Positions 39,663 to 48,079 are shown, numbered from the stretch's first letter. The stretch is 48,641 bases of DNA from an uncultured Bacteroidales bacterium (GCA_946187975.1 CAMHTE010000004.1:1-48641); one strand, 5' to 3'. Numbers and translations: made by a program. Notes: generated by a model from the letters alone, not told the origin.

Positions 39663-40923
39663 GCGTACTCCATGGTTGTGGGTGCCTACCCTCTACTTTG
39701 CGGAAGGCATTCCTTACTTCATCGTTAACGTCATATCGGTAACGATGTTCAAACGGCTCGGCATGTCCAATGCAGACCTTGCGATGTACACCAGCCTTCT
39801 CTACCTGCCATGGGTTATCAAGCCCCTGTGGAGTCCCATGGTGGACGTTGTACGCACCAAACGCTGGTGGATAATAGCCATGCAGGCACTGCTGGTGGTG
39901 TGTTTCGGTCTGCTGGCCACATCGCTTCCGCGTAGGACCGGGGAGCCTATGCCGGCTTTTGTGTGGCCACTCGTGCTCTTCTATATTTCGGCCATGCTGT
40001 CGGCCACTCACGACATTGCCGCAGACGGTTATTACATGCTGGCCCTCGACGCCCACAGGCAGAGCCTTTTCGTCGGAATACGCAGTACATTCTACCGTAT
40101 CTCTTCCGTCTTCGGACAGGGGGTGATAGTGGTGGTGGCCGGGCTCCTTGAACTCCGGTTCGGCGATATTCCGAAAGCCTGGACCATAACGATGCTCATG
40201 GCATCCGCCCTGCTGTGCCTTATGGTCGTGTGGCATGCGGCGGTTCTTCCCAAAGTGGAGAAGGCCTCCCCGGAGGCCGGGACAAAACGCAGCGTGGGAG
40301 CTGCGTTCGGAAGTTTCTTCCGGAAGGACGGCATATGGTTGGCCCTTGTGTTCATGCTGCTTTTCCGTCTGCCGGAGGCGCTTTCCGTGAAGATGCTGAC
40401 GCCTTTCCTGCTGGACGGAAGGGAACTTGGCGGGCTGGGTCTTACGACCACACAGTCCGGACTTGTTTACGGGACTGTGGGTGTCATCGCACTTACCATA
40501 GGAGGGATAATAGGAGGAATATTCTCCGCAAAGGTCGGTCTTCGCAAGTCGCTCTGGCCCATGGCATTGAGCCTTGCCCTGCCCTGTGCGGTGTATCTTT
40601 ACATGGCCGCGTTCCAACCGGAGAACATAGCGGTGGTTTACGCCTGCGTGGCCATCGACCAGTTCGGCTATGGCTTCGGTTTCACGGCTTACATGCTATA
40701 TATGATTTATTTCTCGGAAGGGGAGTACAAAACCTCGCATTACGCCATCTGCACTGCCTTCATGGCCCTCAGCATGATGCTTCCCGGCTTCTTTGCCGGC
40801 ATGATCCAGGAGGCTCTGGGCTATACTGGATTCTTTGTGCTTGTGATGGTCTGCTGCCTGGCAACCGTAGCCGTTACGGCCCTGCTTCCTTCACGTATTA
40901 ACCCGTCTTTCGGTAAAAAGTAG
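39652..40923 (+). CDS. AmpG-like MFS permease
   Basis: 423 aa from ATG 39652, overlapping the SpoIID-fusion stop by 11 nt. About 12 TM segments are visible. The start PTLYFAEGIPYFIVNVISV and LPWVIKPLWSPMVD match the AmpG/PAT branch of the major facilitator superfamily, with the internal KKxxx-type loops (DVVRTKRWW). AmpG imports GlcNAc-anhydroMurNAc muropeptides for recycling. Here it follows a SpoIID-type glycan enzyme, which fits recycling, but the imported compound is inferred only. Confidence 0.83.
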   Translation: MKAERTPWLWVPTLYFAEGIPYFIVNVISVTMFKRLGMSNADLAMYTSLLYLPWVIKPLWSPMVDVVRTKRWWIIAMQALLVVCFGLLATSLPRRTGEPMPAFVWPLVLFYISAMLSATHDIAADGYYMLALDAHRQSLFVGIRSTFYRISSVFGQGVIVVVAGLLELRFGDIPKAWTITMLMASALLCLMVVWHAAVLPKVEKASPEAGTKRSVGAAFGSFFRKDGIWLALVFMLLFRLPEALSVKMLTPFLLDGRELGGLGLTTTQSGLVYGTVGVIALTIGGIIGGIFSAKVGLRKSLWPMALSLALPCAVYLYMAAFQPENIAVVYACVAIDQFGYGFGFTAYMLYMIYFSEGEYKTSHYAICTAFMALSMMLPGFFAGMIQEALGYTGFFVLVMVCCLATVAVTALLPSRINPSFGKK

Positions 40924-40989
40924 TAAAATTACGGCACGGAATGTGCTATTGTTGCATCTGATAACAAAGAACAAGTTGAACTAAAACTA

Positions 40990-42381
40990 ATGAGCATTAT
41001 GAAAGCATTCCTCAAATATGCGATGACCGCCGCGGCAGTCGTGGCGCTCGCACTGACCCCGTGTAGCATAAATGCCCAGACCCGCAGCGGCGGAAGCAGC
41101 CGCTCCAATTCGACGTCGACGAGCCGATCCTCGTCGTCATCTTCTTCGAGCAGGGCTTCTTCGTCCTCGTCGAGCAGATCGTCCTCGACGGCCACCCGTT
41201 CGTCTTCGTCGACGAGGTCTTCCTCTTCGTCAACCCGTTCGGGAGGCAGTTCCGTCACGAGGTCCTCTTCCAGCTCCAGCAGATCTTCTGCGAGCAAATC
41301 ATCTGCCAGCAAGTCTTCGCCGCAGTCCCAGTCGCCTTCGAGGGCCCAGGGAGGTACGGTGAGCCGTTCCGGCGGAAGTTCTAAGAGCGCCGGCACCAGG
41401 AGCAGCAGTTCTTCTACTGCTTCGAAGAATGTCAAACCTGCCGACAAGCCCGCCAATAAGCCTGCAGCCGACAAACCTGCAAGCCGCAACAAAGGCAGCA
41501 ATGTCAGTAGTCATGGAACGGGCGGAAACCGCGGATACAACACCGGTAACAGCTACAGCCGCCAGACCGCCGGAGCTCCCGGCCAGGTGCGCTTCGATAA
41601 GCACGGCCACAGGGTTGCTCCCAAGCACCGTCCTGCGATGGCTTACGACCGTCCCGGTCATTTCTACAGCCGCACTCCTCACTACTACGGTTACAGGGTG
41701 ACATGGCTTCCCCGTTATGACCGTTACCGTTACTGGGGCCGCGACTACTACTATTACAATGGCATATACTATCGTTTCCTCAACGATATCTACTATGTGA
41801 CCCGTCCTCCTTACGGTATCCTGTTCAACAGGGCCCTGTACGAGCTGGAACTCGACGTGCTGCACTTTGCTTACTACAACAATGTGTATCGTACTTACAA
41901 TACCGTTAACAGCAACTACGCGACCATCAACGAGCAGAACCGCATAATAGCGGAGAACAACGCCACCATAGCCTCCCAGAACGCAACTATCGCTGCGCAG
42001 AACGCTGCAATAGCCCAGAACGCTGCAACTCAGTCGGCACAGGCATCTGCAGCCGCCAAGAGTCCTGAGGTGGATATGAACACGCTCAAGTCCTATGCGT
42101 CGTACCAGCTTGCCACCAAACTCGGACTCGTTCAGAGTTTCGCTGCCAACGGGCAGGAGTATTACTACGATGACGGAGTGTTCTTTGTAGCTAGTGACGA
42201 CGGGCAGTACAAAGTTATAGTGCCTCCTGCCGGAGCCCTTATCAAGGCCCTGCCCGAAGACTACGAGACCGTTACCCTTGCCGACGGCAACGAGTACTAC
42301 AAGGTGGACGATACCATCTATAGGATGAGCGTCTCCGACGGAGTTCCTTACTTCGAAGTAATAGGACAGCTTCCGGAATAA
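40990..42381 (+). CDS. Secreted Ser/Arg-rich, Tyr-rich protein with DUF6515-like C-domain
   Basis: 463 aa (ATG 40990; an ATG three codons later is also possible). A signal peptide ending near INAQ is followed by about 110 residues made almost only of Ser with regular Arg, Thr and Ala (residues 31-145), encoded by TCN/AGC codon runs. Then come a Lys/Pro-rich stretch, a Tyr/Arg-rich region (HYYGYRVTWLPRYDRYRY), an Asn/Ala/Gln coiled segment with a repeated TIASQN/TIAAQN pattern, and two DUF6515-like repeats (YYYDDGVFFVAS and EYYKVDDTIYRM; VPPAGALIKALPEDYETV). The Ser region is probably disordered. The function is unknown; the terminator at 42411-42441 follows. Confidence 0.82.
   Translation: MSIMKAFLKYAMTAAAVVALALTPCSINAQTRSGGSSRSNSTSTSRSSSSSSSSRASSSSSSRSSSTATRSSSSTRSSSSSTRSGGSSVTRSSSSSSRSSASKSSASKSSPQSQSPSRAQGGTVSRSGGSSKSAGTRSSSSSTASKNVKPADKPANKPAADKPASRNKGSNVSSHGTGGNRGYNTGNSYSRQTAGAPGQVRFDKHGHRVAPKHRPAMAYDRPGHFYSRTPHYYGYRVTWLPRYDRYRYWGRDYYYYNGIYYRFLNDIYYVTRPPYGILFNRALYELELDVLHFAYYNNVYRTYNTVNSNYATINEQNRIIAENNATIASQNATIAAQNAAIAQNAATQSAQASAAAKSPEVDMNTLKSYASYQLATKLGLVQSFAANGQEYYYDDGVFFVASDDGQYKVIVPPAGALIKALPEDYETVTLADGNEYYKVDDTIYRMSVSDGVPYFEVIGQLPE
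41090..41425 (+). repeat. Low-complexity Ser-codon tract
   Basis: A triplet-rich run of TCC/TCG/TCT and AGC/AGG codons coding for the Ser/Arg-rich region of the DUF6515 protein. The codons vary, so it is not a uniform microsatellite, but the stretch is prone to slippage. Antisense translation gives a meaningless acidic frame. Confidence 0.75.
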
Positions 42382-42410
42382 TCCGTAACCTGTCCTGTCG
42401 GACCTCTCAA

Positions 42411-42441
42411 CCCCCTGCACCCCCTTGCAGGGGGATTTTTT
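42411..42441 (+). terminator. Intrinsic terminator after the DUF6515 gene
   Basis: A 9-bp perfect stem CCCCCTGCA / TGCAGGGGG with a 6-nt loop is followed by ATTTTTTC. It separates the gene from the FAD oxidoreductase. Confidence 0.9.
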
Positions 42442-42513
42442 CGGCCCGGACATGCCTTCTGACGGAGGCCGCCCGATTAAACAGAAATAATCAACGAATA
42501 AAGACTGAATATA

Positions 42514-43887
42514 GTGGCTAAGTTTATCAAAGAACCTGCACGTGAGATACCCGTAAGGGCGGAAGTGGATGTGCTCGTGGTGGGAGGAGGTCCTGCCGGA
42601 CTCATGGCTGCGCAGTCGGCTGCGCTGGTGCCCGGAACGAGCGTGATGCTGATAGAAAACCGTGGTTCGCTGGGCGGCAACATGACCCAGGGCCTGCCGT
42701 TGCTGGGTTTTCTCGGCCGCAAGGGCAACGAGGTCATCAAGGGCCTGCCGTTAAAGTTCGTGGAGCGTCTGCGTGAGAGGGGACAGGCTACGCACCACCG
42801 TGCCTGCCCGTTGCATGTGAGCCTTACGATGATTGATCCCGAAGGCACGAAGCTTCTCGCCTGGGAAATCATGGAGGAGTGCGGCGTGAAGGTGCTGATG
42901 TACGTGATGTTCGTGGACGCTATAGTCGAGGATGGCAAGATAAAAGGGGTTATAATTGAGTCCAAGAAGGGCCGTGAGGCGATTCTCGCGAAGACTGTCA
43001 TCGACTGCACCGGCGACGGTGACGTGGCATTCCGTGCAGGGGTTCCTATGGCCTACGGCAACGAAAAGGGCATAGCCCAGCCTCCTACCCTGATGTTCTC
43101 CATGCGCGGCGTGGACTCCCGAAAGCTCCGCGATGCCGTGGCCGACCATCCTGAGATTTACGACATCGACTTCATACCTAACGAGTTCTTCCGCTCTGAC
43201 GACAACTGCACAATGGTTGGATTCCGCAACCAGATCAAGCAGGCCCGCGAGGCTGGTTACAAACTGCCGGTTGAACGTACCATATTCATGACCGGCATGG
43301 CGCCCGACGAGTGGTGGGTGAATATGTCCCGCGTGAATGGCATAGACGCGACCGACCCCGAGCAGTATACCCGCGGTGAAGAGGTGTGCATAAAGCAAAA
43401 CGCGGAGATCGTACGCTATCTCAAGGCATATATCCCCGGCTTCGAGAACGCCTACATGGACCGCGTGGCTCCATTCATGGGCATACGCGAAACACGCCGC
43501 ATAATAGGAGAATACGTACTTACGGAGCAGGATATCTTCGACTGCGCCCGCTTCCCGGATGCCATCGGTGTTGCCGCGTATCCTGTCGATCTGCACCATC
43601 CCGTCGGAGGTGACTGTACGCTGATGTGGTGCCCCGACTGCTACGATATTCCGTACCGCAGTCTCGTGCCGCAAAAGGTGGATGGCCTGCTGTGCGCCGG
43701 CCGTAACATATCGGCGACGCATCTCGCGCTGGCGTCCGTGCGTGTCATGGGCCCTGCGATGTGCCTCGGCGAGGCTGCGGGCAAGGCGGCGGCTCTTTCT
43801 GTGAAAGCGGGCGTAGAGCCCCGTGCACTGGACGTGGCTAAACTTCAGGATGCCCTGCGCGCGGAAGGAGTATATTTCCGCGATTAG
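42514..43887 (+). CDS. FAD-dependent oxidoreductase (FAD_oxidored-like)
   Basis: 457 aa from a GTG start at 42514. No ATG fits, because the FAD-binding fold begins at residue 14. The Rossmann signature VDVLVVGGGPAGLMAA is followed by LIENRGSLGGNMTQG, a middle domain (TVIDCTGDGDVAFRAGVPM), and a C-terminal FAD motif (DGLLCAGRNISATHLALASVRV). This pattern fits the FAD_oxidored family that includes putative polysaccharide- or sugar-oxidising and cyclitol enzymes in Bacteroidota. No signal peptide is visible. Substrate unknown. It sits between the terminator and murI, whose stop it overlaps by 4 nt. Confidence 0.88.
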   Translation: MAKFIKEPAREIPVRAEVDVLVVGGGPAGLMAAQSAALVPGTSVMLIENRGSLGGNMTQGLPLLGFLGRKGNEVIKGLPLKFVERLRERGQATHHRACPLHVSLTMIDPEGTKLLAWEIMEECGVKVLMYVMFVDAIVEDGKIKGVIIESKKGREAILAKTVIDCTGDGDVAFRAGVPMAYGNEKGIAQPPTLMFSMRGVDSRKLRDAVADHPEIYDIDFIPNEFFRSDDNCTMVGFRNQIKQAREAGYKLPVERTIFMTGMAPDEWWVNMSRVNGIDATDPEQYTRGEEVCIKQNAEIVRYLKAYIPGFENAYMDRVAPFMGIRETRRIIGEYVLTEQDIFDCARFPDAIGVAAYPVDLHHPVGGDCTLMWCPDCYDIPYRSLVPQKVDGLLCAGRNISATHLALASVRVMGPAMCLGEAAGKAAALSVKAGVEPRALDVAKLQDALRAEGVYFRD

Positions 43888-44645
43888 AGTATTTCCTTAT
43901 ATGTTCTTTGGAGGGCGCTTGGATCGCCTGAAGAGATAAGTTCCACACCGGGATGTTCATCGGACATCCCGATGTTTTTTTCTGCCATTACCTGCAGAAG
44001 CCTTGCCGCTACGGCGGGGGCAGGGTCGATGAATTCCACTTCAGGATGTCCAAGGTCTGAGGCTACTTTCTGAAGGACCGGGAGGAGGAAGGGATAATGA
44101 GTGCATCCGAGCACTATGCGGTCTGCACCCTGCTGCAGGAGGGGGGCGAGGCTGGCACTCACGGTCTTTTCGGCTTCCGGGCCTTCAAGATGGCCGCTCT
44201 CAACGAGCTCCACGAATCCGCGGCCCACCTGTTCCTCTATCCGTACGTCGGTGGCGAAGCGGTCCTTGATGTCGAGGTATTTGCTCCCTTTCAGGGTTCC
44301 TGCCGTTGCGAGTACGCCTATGACTCCGGTTATGGTGCCGAGGGCGGCTGGTTTAACCGCCGGTTCCATGCCTATGAAGGGGATGTCGTACTCTTGCCTC
44401 AGCATCGCGATGGCAGCGGATGTGGCGGTGTTACATGCAAGGACCATCACCTGAACTCCTCTTTTCAGGAAGAAGTCTGTGATGAAGCGGAGACGCTCCT
44501 GTATGAATTCCGGACTTTTCTCGCCGTAAGGACAGTTGGCGTTGTCTGAATAATAGATGAACCGGCCCTGCGGAAGGACTTTGCGGATCTCCCTGAAAAC
44601 AGAGAGACCGCCTACGCCAGAATCCATAATGCCGATCGAAGCCAT
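43884..44645 (-). CDS. murI: Glutamate racemase
   Basis: 253 aa from ATG 44645 (MASIGIMDSGVGGLSVFREI); an earlier frame extension runs through the promoter. It converts L- to D-glutamate for peptidoglycan. Both catalytic Cys motifs are intact: VLACNTATSAA and IVLGCTHYPFL. Other motifs: DNANCPYGEKS and GVIGVLATAGT. The start is 6 nt after a TATTTTTG box. It overlaps the FAD oxidoreductase tail-to-tail. Confidence 0.95.
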   Translation of the reverse strand: MASIGIMDSGVGGLSVFREIRKVLPQGRFIYYSDNANCPYGEKSPEFIQERLRFITDFFLKRGVQVMVLACNTATSAAIAMLRQEYDIPFIGMEPAVKPAALGTITGVIGVLATAGTLKGSKYLDIKDRFATDVRIEEQVGRGFVELVESGHLEGPEAEKTVSASLAPLLQQGADRIVLGCTHYPFLLPVLQKVASDLGHPEVEFIDPAPAVAARLLQVMAEKNIGMSDEHPGVELISSGDPSALQRTYKEIL

Positions 44646-44651
44646 CAGATG

Positions 44652-44659
44652 CAAAAATA
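44652..44659 (-). promoter_or_regulatory. -7 box for murI
   Basis: Minus-strand TATTTTTG, 6 nt before the murI ATG. It is back-to-back with the glycosyltransferase box, 13 nt away. Confidence 0.65.
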
Positions 44660-44672
44660 CAAAAAACATCGC

Positions 44673-44680
44673 TATCTTTG
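44673..44680 (+). promoter_or_regulatory. -7 box for the glycosyltransferase run
   Basis: TATCTTTG, 8 nt before the GTG at 44689. No -33 TTTG at the normal distance. Confidence 0.6.
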
Positions 44681-44688
44681 TATCTGCC

Positions 44689-45609
44689 GTGAAAGATTGC
44701 CAGGTAAGTGCCGTAATAGTATGCATGGACAGGCCGGAAACCCTTTATCCGTGCCTGGAGAGTATTTTGCATCAGAACGTTACGCCCATAGACATATGGG
44801 TGGTCGCCTATATGTTCTCGGCTGAACACCTTGCGGCCCTCCGGAAGGATTACCCTTCCATCCATATAGTGGAGAGCAATGAGCGCCGCGGTTTCGCCGC
44901 AAACAATAACCTGGCGTTGAAGCAGATAAACACCGAATACGTGTTCGTTGTGAACGACGACACCGACCAGTACATGCCCGTGGTGGATTTACTGCTGGAA
45001 GACATGCGGCATCTGCCCTCAAACGTAGCGGCCGTGTCGCCAATGATAGTATTTGCGGACGGTAATGTGCAGACATGCGGCCGTGCGCCCTGGACGGCAT
45101 GGCGGTGGATGAAGCATTATCTCCATTTCGGGGATGAGACGCGACGTACTAAGTGGACGATGCAGCCGGGGCTCTTCCGGACTTGGACCCTGAACGGTGC
45201 CTGCTTCCTTGCAAGGACCGACGCCTTCCGTGCGGCGGGGTGGTTCGACGAAACCTATGTATTCACCCCGGAAGACATAGCCCTCGGTCATACTTTCAAC
45301 GACATGGGCATGGAAGTCTATGCCGATGCGGATGTGGTAATCACGCATTATGCCGGAAGCACAGTTTCGAATATGGAACCTGTTATAAAGCCGATACGGA
45401 TAGCCGGTTCGCTGATTTTCTATTCCCGCGGGTCCCGGATCAGGAAGACGCTGCTGGCATGTTTCGCCTGGAGCGTTGAGGCTGCGCGTTATGCGAAATA
45501 CACCGTGCTCGGATGCCACAGCGACCGCGACCGTATTATGAAGGAAACCGCACGCAACGTAATGAAGGCGGTCTCCTCCGGCAAGACGCCAATAGAGCTG
45601 TTCAAATGA
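44689..45609 (+). CDS. Family 2 glycosyltransferase (first)
   Basis: 306 aa from GTG 44689, the only start that includes the first GT-A strand (VSAVIVCMDRPE) without running into the divergent promoter. The catalytic domain has FAANNNLAL, FVVNDDTDQY (DxD-like metal site) and a C-terminal segment with FTPEDIALGHTFNDMG. It resembles rhamnosyl- and galactofuranosyltransferases of GT2. It likely adds a sugar to an O-antigen or capsule-type glycan. Its stop overlaps the next glycosyltransferase by ATGA. Confidence 0.88.
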   Translation: MKDCQVSAVIVCMDRPETLYPCLESILHQNVTPIDIWVVAYMFSAEHLAALRKDYPSIHIVESNERRGFAANNNLALKQINTEYVFVVNDDTDQYMPVVDLLLEDMRHLPSNVAAVSPMIVFADGNVQTCGRAPWTAWRWMKHYLHFGDETRRTKWTMQPGLFRTWTLNGACFLARTDAFRAAGWFDETYVFTPEDIALGHTFNDMGMEVYADADVVITHYAGSTVSNMEPVIKPIRIAGSLIFYSRGSRIRKTLLACFAWSVEAARYAKYTVLGCHSDRDRIMKETARNVMKAVSSGKTPIELFK

Positions 45610-46457
45610 AGATCCTGGCCATAATAGTGACTTACAACGGGATGCGGTGGATAGATCGCTGCCTCGGCAGCGTATATGCATCGGAATGCCCGCTGGACGC
45701 TTTTGTGGCGGATAACGATTCTTCGGACGGAACTGCCGGCTACGTGGAGGAGCATTTCCCCAAGGCGGTGCTGGTCCGGAACGCTTCCAACCTCGGATTC
45801 GCAGATGGCAACAATCAGGGCTTCCGTTATGCGCTGGAGCATGGTTACGACTATGTGTACCTGCTCAATCAGGACGCATGGCTGGATCCGGATACTGTGG
45901 CTGAGCTGGTGCGGGTGCATGTTGCTCATCCGGAATTCGGCATACTCAGCCCGAATCAGTTCCAGGCGGATGGAAAAACATTTAACCCCGTGTTTGAGAA
46001 GGAGGTTATACCCTCCAGGAGGGAAGTTGCCGGTATGCCTGAGCTCTCTTCGGTGCCCTTTATAATGGCGGCGCACTGGTTTATGCCGACTGATAGTCTC
46101 CGCAAGGTGGGGCTTTTCGCTGAGCTCTTCCCGATTTACGGCAACGACGACGATTATTGCCATCGTGTGCTGTACCATGGACTGAAACTGGGAGTTGTCG
46201 CTACGGCAAGAGGGATTCACGATAAACAGTACGGACCTGTCAGCGTGGAGCAGAAGGTTTACCGCAATTATTATATGGGTAGCCTGGTGTCACTTGCCGA
46301 TCCCCGCAGACCTTGGTGCCTTTCCGCTGTTTACGTAATTGCGCTTACACTTGTGAAAATGTTACGTTACCAGTCTTTTCTGCCTTTGCGCTATTTCGTT
46401 CGCATTTTCGGTAAAGAAGACAGGAGAGCGGTCCGTAAATTAAGGAGGCAGGCGTAG
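45606..46457 (+). CDS. Family 2 glycosyltransferase (second)
   Basis: 283 aa from ATG 45606, with ATGA overlap. GT-A fold with VTYNGMRWIDRCLGS, FVADNDSSDGT, NLGFADGNNQG, YLLNQDAWLDPD (DxD-like) and the acceptor-side segment YGNDDDYCHRV. It has no TM segment, so it is a cytoplasmic or peripheral enzyme. Like its neighbour it resembles rhamnosyltransferases of surface polysaccharide clusters. A TupA-like protein follows 2 nt after the stop. Confidence 0.88.
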   Translation: MKILAIIVTYNGMRWIDRCLGSVYASECPLDAFVADNDSSDGTAGYVEEHFPKAVLVRNASNLGFADGNNQGFRYALEHGYDYVYLLNQDAWLDPDTVAELVRVHVAHPEFGILSPNQFQADGKTFNPVFEKEVIPSRREVAGMPELSSVPFIMAAHWFMPTDSLRKVGLFAELFPIYGNDDDYCHRVLYHGLKLGVVATARGIHDKQYGPVSVEQKVYRNYYMGSLVSLADPRRPWCLSAVYVIALTLVKMLRYQSFLPLRYFVRIFGKEDRRAVRKLRRQA

Positions 46458-46459
46458 CT

Positions 46460-47362
46460 ATGAAGAAGATAATCAATAGAATAAGACGATTTATCGGCTG
46501 CCATTTCCCGCTGCTCTCCATAAGGCTGAACTTCCTTCGTAAGACCGGAAAGCTTCCGAATTTGAAACATCCAGGGGATCTTAACGAGAAGATACAATGG
46601 CTAAAGTTGCATGTCGACATGGGGGTATGGGCGGACCTTGCAGACAAGTATAAGGTCAGGAGGTACGTCAGTGAGCACGGTTTTGATAACATTCTTGTTA
46701 CTTTGTTGGGTAAGTTCGATTCTTCGAGGGACTTCGCCGATGCCTGGGATAGCCTGGAGGCTCCTTTTGTAGTCAAAGCCAACAACAGTTGCAAGACGGT
46801 CATCATAGTAAAAGACAAATCTTCGGTTGACCTCCCGTCCATTCTCCGTCAGCTCGACGGGTGGCTTGCTGACAGGAGTTTCTGGGGCTTTTATTTCGAG
46901 CCGCATTACAGGCTGATCCGTCCCTGCATCATTGTTGAGCGTTTCCTGGAAGAGACCGGGCCTGCGTCGGAATGGTCATCCTCGCTGGTAGATTACAAGG
47001 TTTGGTGCTTCAACGGACAGCCTGAGTGTATCTGTGTCTATTTCGATAGGACCCCGCACAGTGTACGTATGGCCTGCTTCGATACGGCCTGGAAGGAGCA
47101 TCCCGAGAGGCTGGTGTATTCGGATCATTTCCGCAAGTCGGATGTTCAGATTGCTAAACCTGAGGGACTGGAGAAGATGTTGGAATATGCCGCCGAGCTT
47201 TCTGAGGGCTTCCCGCAGGTGCGGGTGGATTTCTACTATATCTCCGGCCGTATCTATTTCGGGGAGATGACTTTTACCTCCAACGGAGGATACATGGATT
47301 ATTTCACTCCCGGGTATCTGCGGGAGATGGGAACCCTTTGCCGGCTACCTGAGGAAAAGTAG
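46460..47362 (+). CDS. TupA-like ATP-grasp protein
   Basis: 300 aa. It matches the TupA-like ATP-grasp family (PF14305): LNEKIQWLKLHVDMGVWADL (N-terminal domain), VVKANNSCKTVIIVKDK, YKVWCFNGQPECICVYFDR, FPQVRVDFYYISGRIYFGEM, and TFTSNGGYMDYFTPGY. These proteins are found in polysaccharide clusters and may ligate amino acids or similar groups to a glycan. The 3' end overlaps the convergent DUF616 gene by 18 nt. A homologous gene on the minus strand is at 48076-48641. Confidence 0.85.
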   Translation: MKKIINRIRRFIGCHFPLLSIRLNFLRKTGKLPNLKHPGDLNEKIQWLKLHVDMGVWADLADKYKVRRYVSEHGFDNILVTLLGKFDSSRDFADAWDSLEAPFVVKANNSCKTVIIVKDKSSVDLPSILRQLDGWLADRSFWGFYFEPHYRLIRPCIIVERFLEETGPASEWSSSLVDYKVWCFNGQPECICVYFDRTPHSVRMACFDTAWKEHPERLVYSDHFRKSDVQIAKPEGLEKMLEYAAELSEGFPQVRVDFYYISGRIYFGEMTFTSNGGYMDYFTPGYLREMGTLCRLPEEK

Positions 47363-48079
47363 CAGGAACTTCCTGATGGCTCTGGGGAGTCCGGTGCGGC
47401 GAGGTCTCTTTCCGACGTGCGGATAATAATTCACGAACTCCACATTCCTGGCGTTCAGTCCCGGTCCGAACAGCAGATCCGGACTAATTCCCGCCTTGTA
47501 TAATACCGCAGTGGCGCTCAGCTGATCGCGGGGGATACCTTCCGAAAACGCCTTCCACCAGGCTTCGTCCACGGCAATTACTTCAGGATCAGTGTGCTTC
47601 CGCAGCACAATATTGGTTTCGTAAAGCCCGATATGTCTGGGAATGCGGTCGCGACGCAGATGCCTACGGAGCCTGAGAATGTCGCAAAAACCTGATAGGG
47701 AGGAGTCGAAGCATGCGGCCGCCTCGTCGTAAATGCAGTCGCGGGTGCTGTGAGGAACCATTCCGACCTTGGTCCTCTCCGAAGAGAGTTTTTCTTCCAC
47801 CTTTTCGTAAAAAACGTCCGAGGCAATCTGCAGGTTGGCATCCATGAAAAGGCTTAAATCGTATTCGGGAAGCACCTTATGGGGCAGCAGTTTGACATAC
47901 GCCGAGCGGACCTTGGGGCTGCTTTCCACCGTGGGGACGGGACGCAGCTGCCACACTCCGTCGCTCTTGGCCTCCGGCTTGTCCGTAAAACAGATGTAAT
48001 CCCAGTCGGGACGCGTGGCAAGCGGCTGGCGCAGAATATCGTATGCGCCCGTTATGCAGGTATAGACGACTTTTTTCAT
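47345..48079 (-). CDS. DUF616/TOD1-like putative glycosyltransferase
   Basis: 244 aa from ATG 48079, which overlaps the TGA of the upstream TupA-like gene (ATGA); an in-frame ATG 15 nt further upstream lies inside that gene. Key motifs: VYTCITGAYDILRQPL, YICFTDKPE, KVLPEYDLSLFMDANLQI (Asp-rich DxN metal site) and GLYETNIVLRKH. This fits the DUF616/TOD1-MUCI70-type family of putative GT-A glycosyltransferases. It is one of a pair with the TupA-like gene; together they form a minus-strand block facing the other glycan genes. Confidence 0.82.
   Translation of the reverse strand: MKKVVYTCITGAYDILRQPLATRPDWDYICFTDKPEAKSDGVWQLRPVPTVESSPKVRSAYVKLLPHKVLPEYDLSLFMDANLQIASDVFYEKVEEKLSSERTKVGMVPHSTRDCIYDEAAACFDSSLSGFCDILRLRRHLRRDRIPRHIGLYETNIVLRKHTDPEVIAVDEAWWKAFSEGIPRDQLSATAVLYKAGISPDLLFGPGLNARNVEFVNYYPHVGKRPRRTGLPRAIRKFLLLFLR

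Noticed and set aside
41090-41425. Repeated triplets reminiscent of a CRISPR or tandem repeat.
   Set aside because: No regular repeat-spacer period; the pattern is explained by Ser-codon use in a coding frame.
40929-42453. Minus-strand frames opposite the Ser-rich gene, one of them strongly acidic and Leu-rich.
   Set aside because: The acidic composition is just the antisense translation of Ser codon repeats. It would also start or end inside the terminator.
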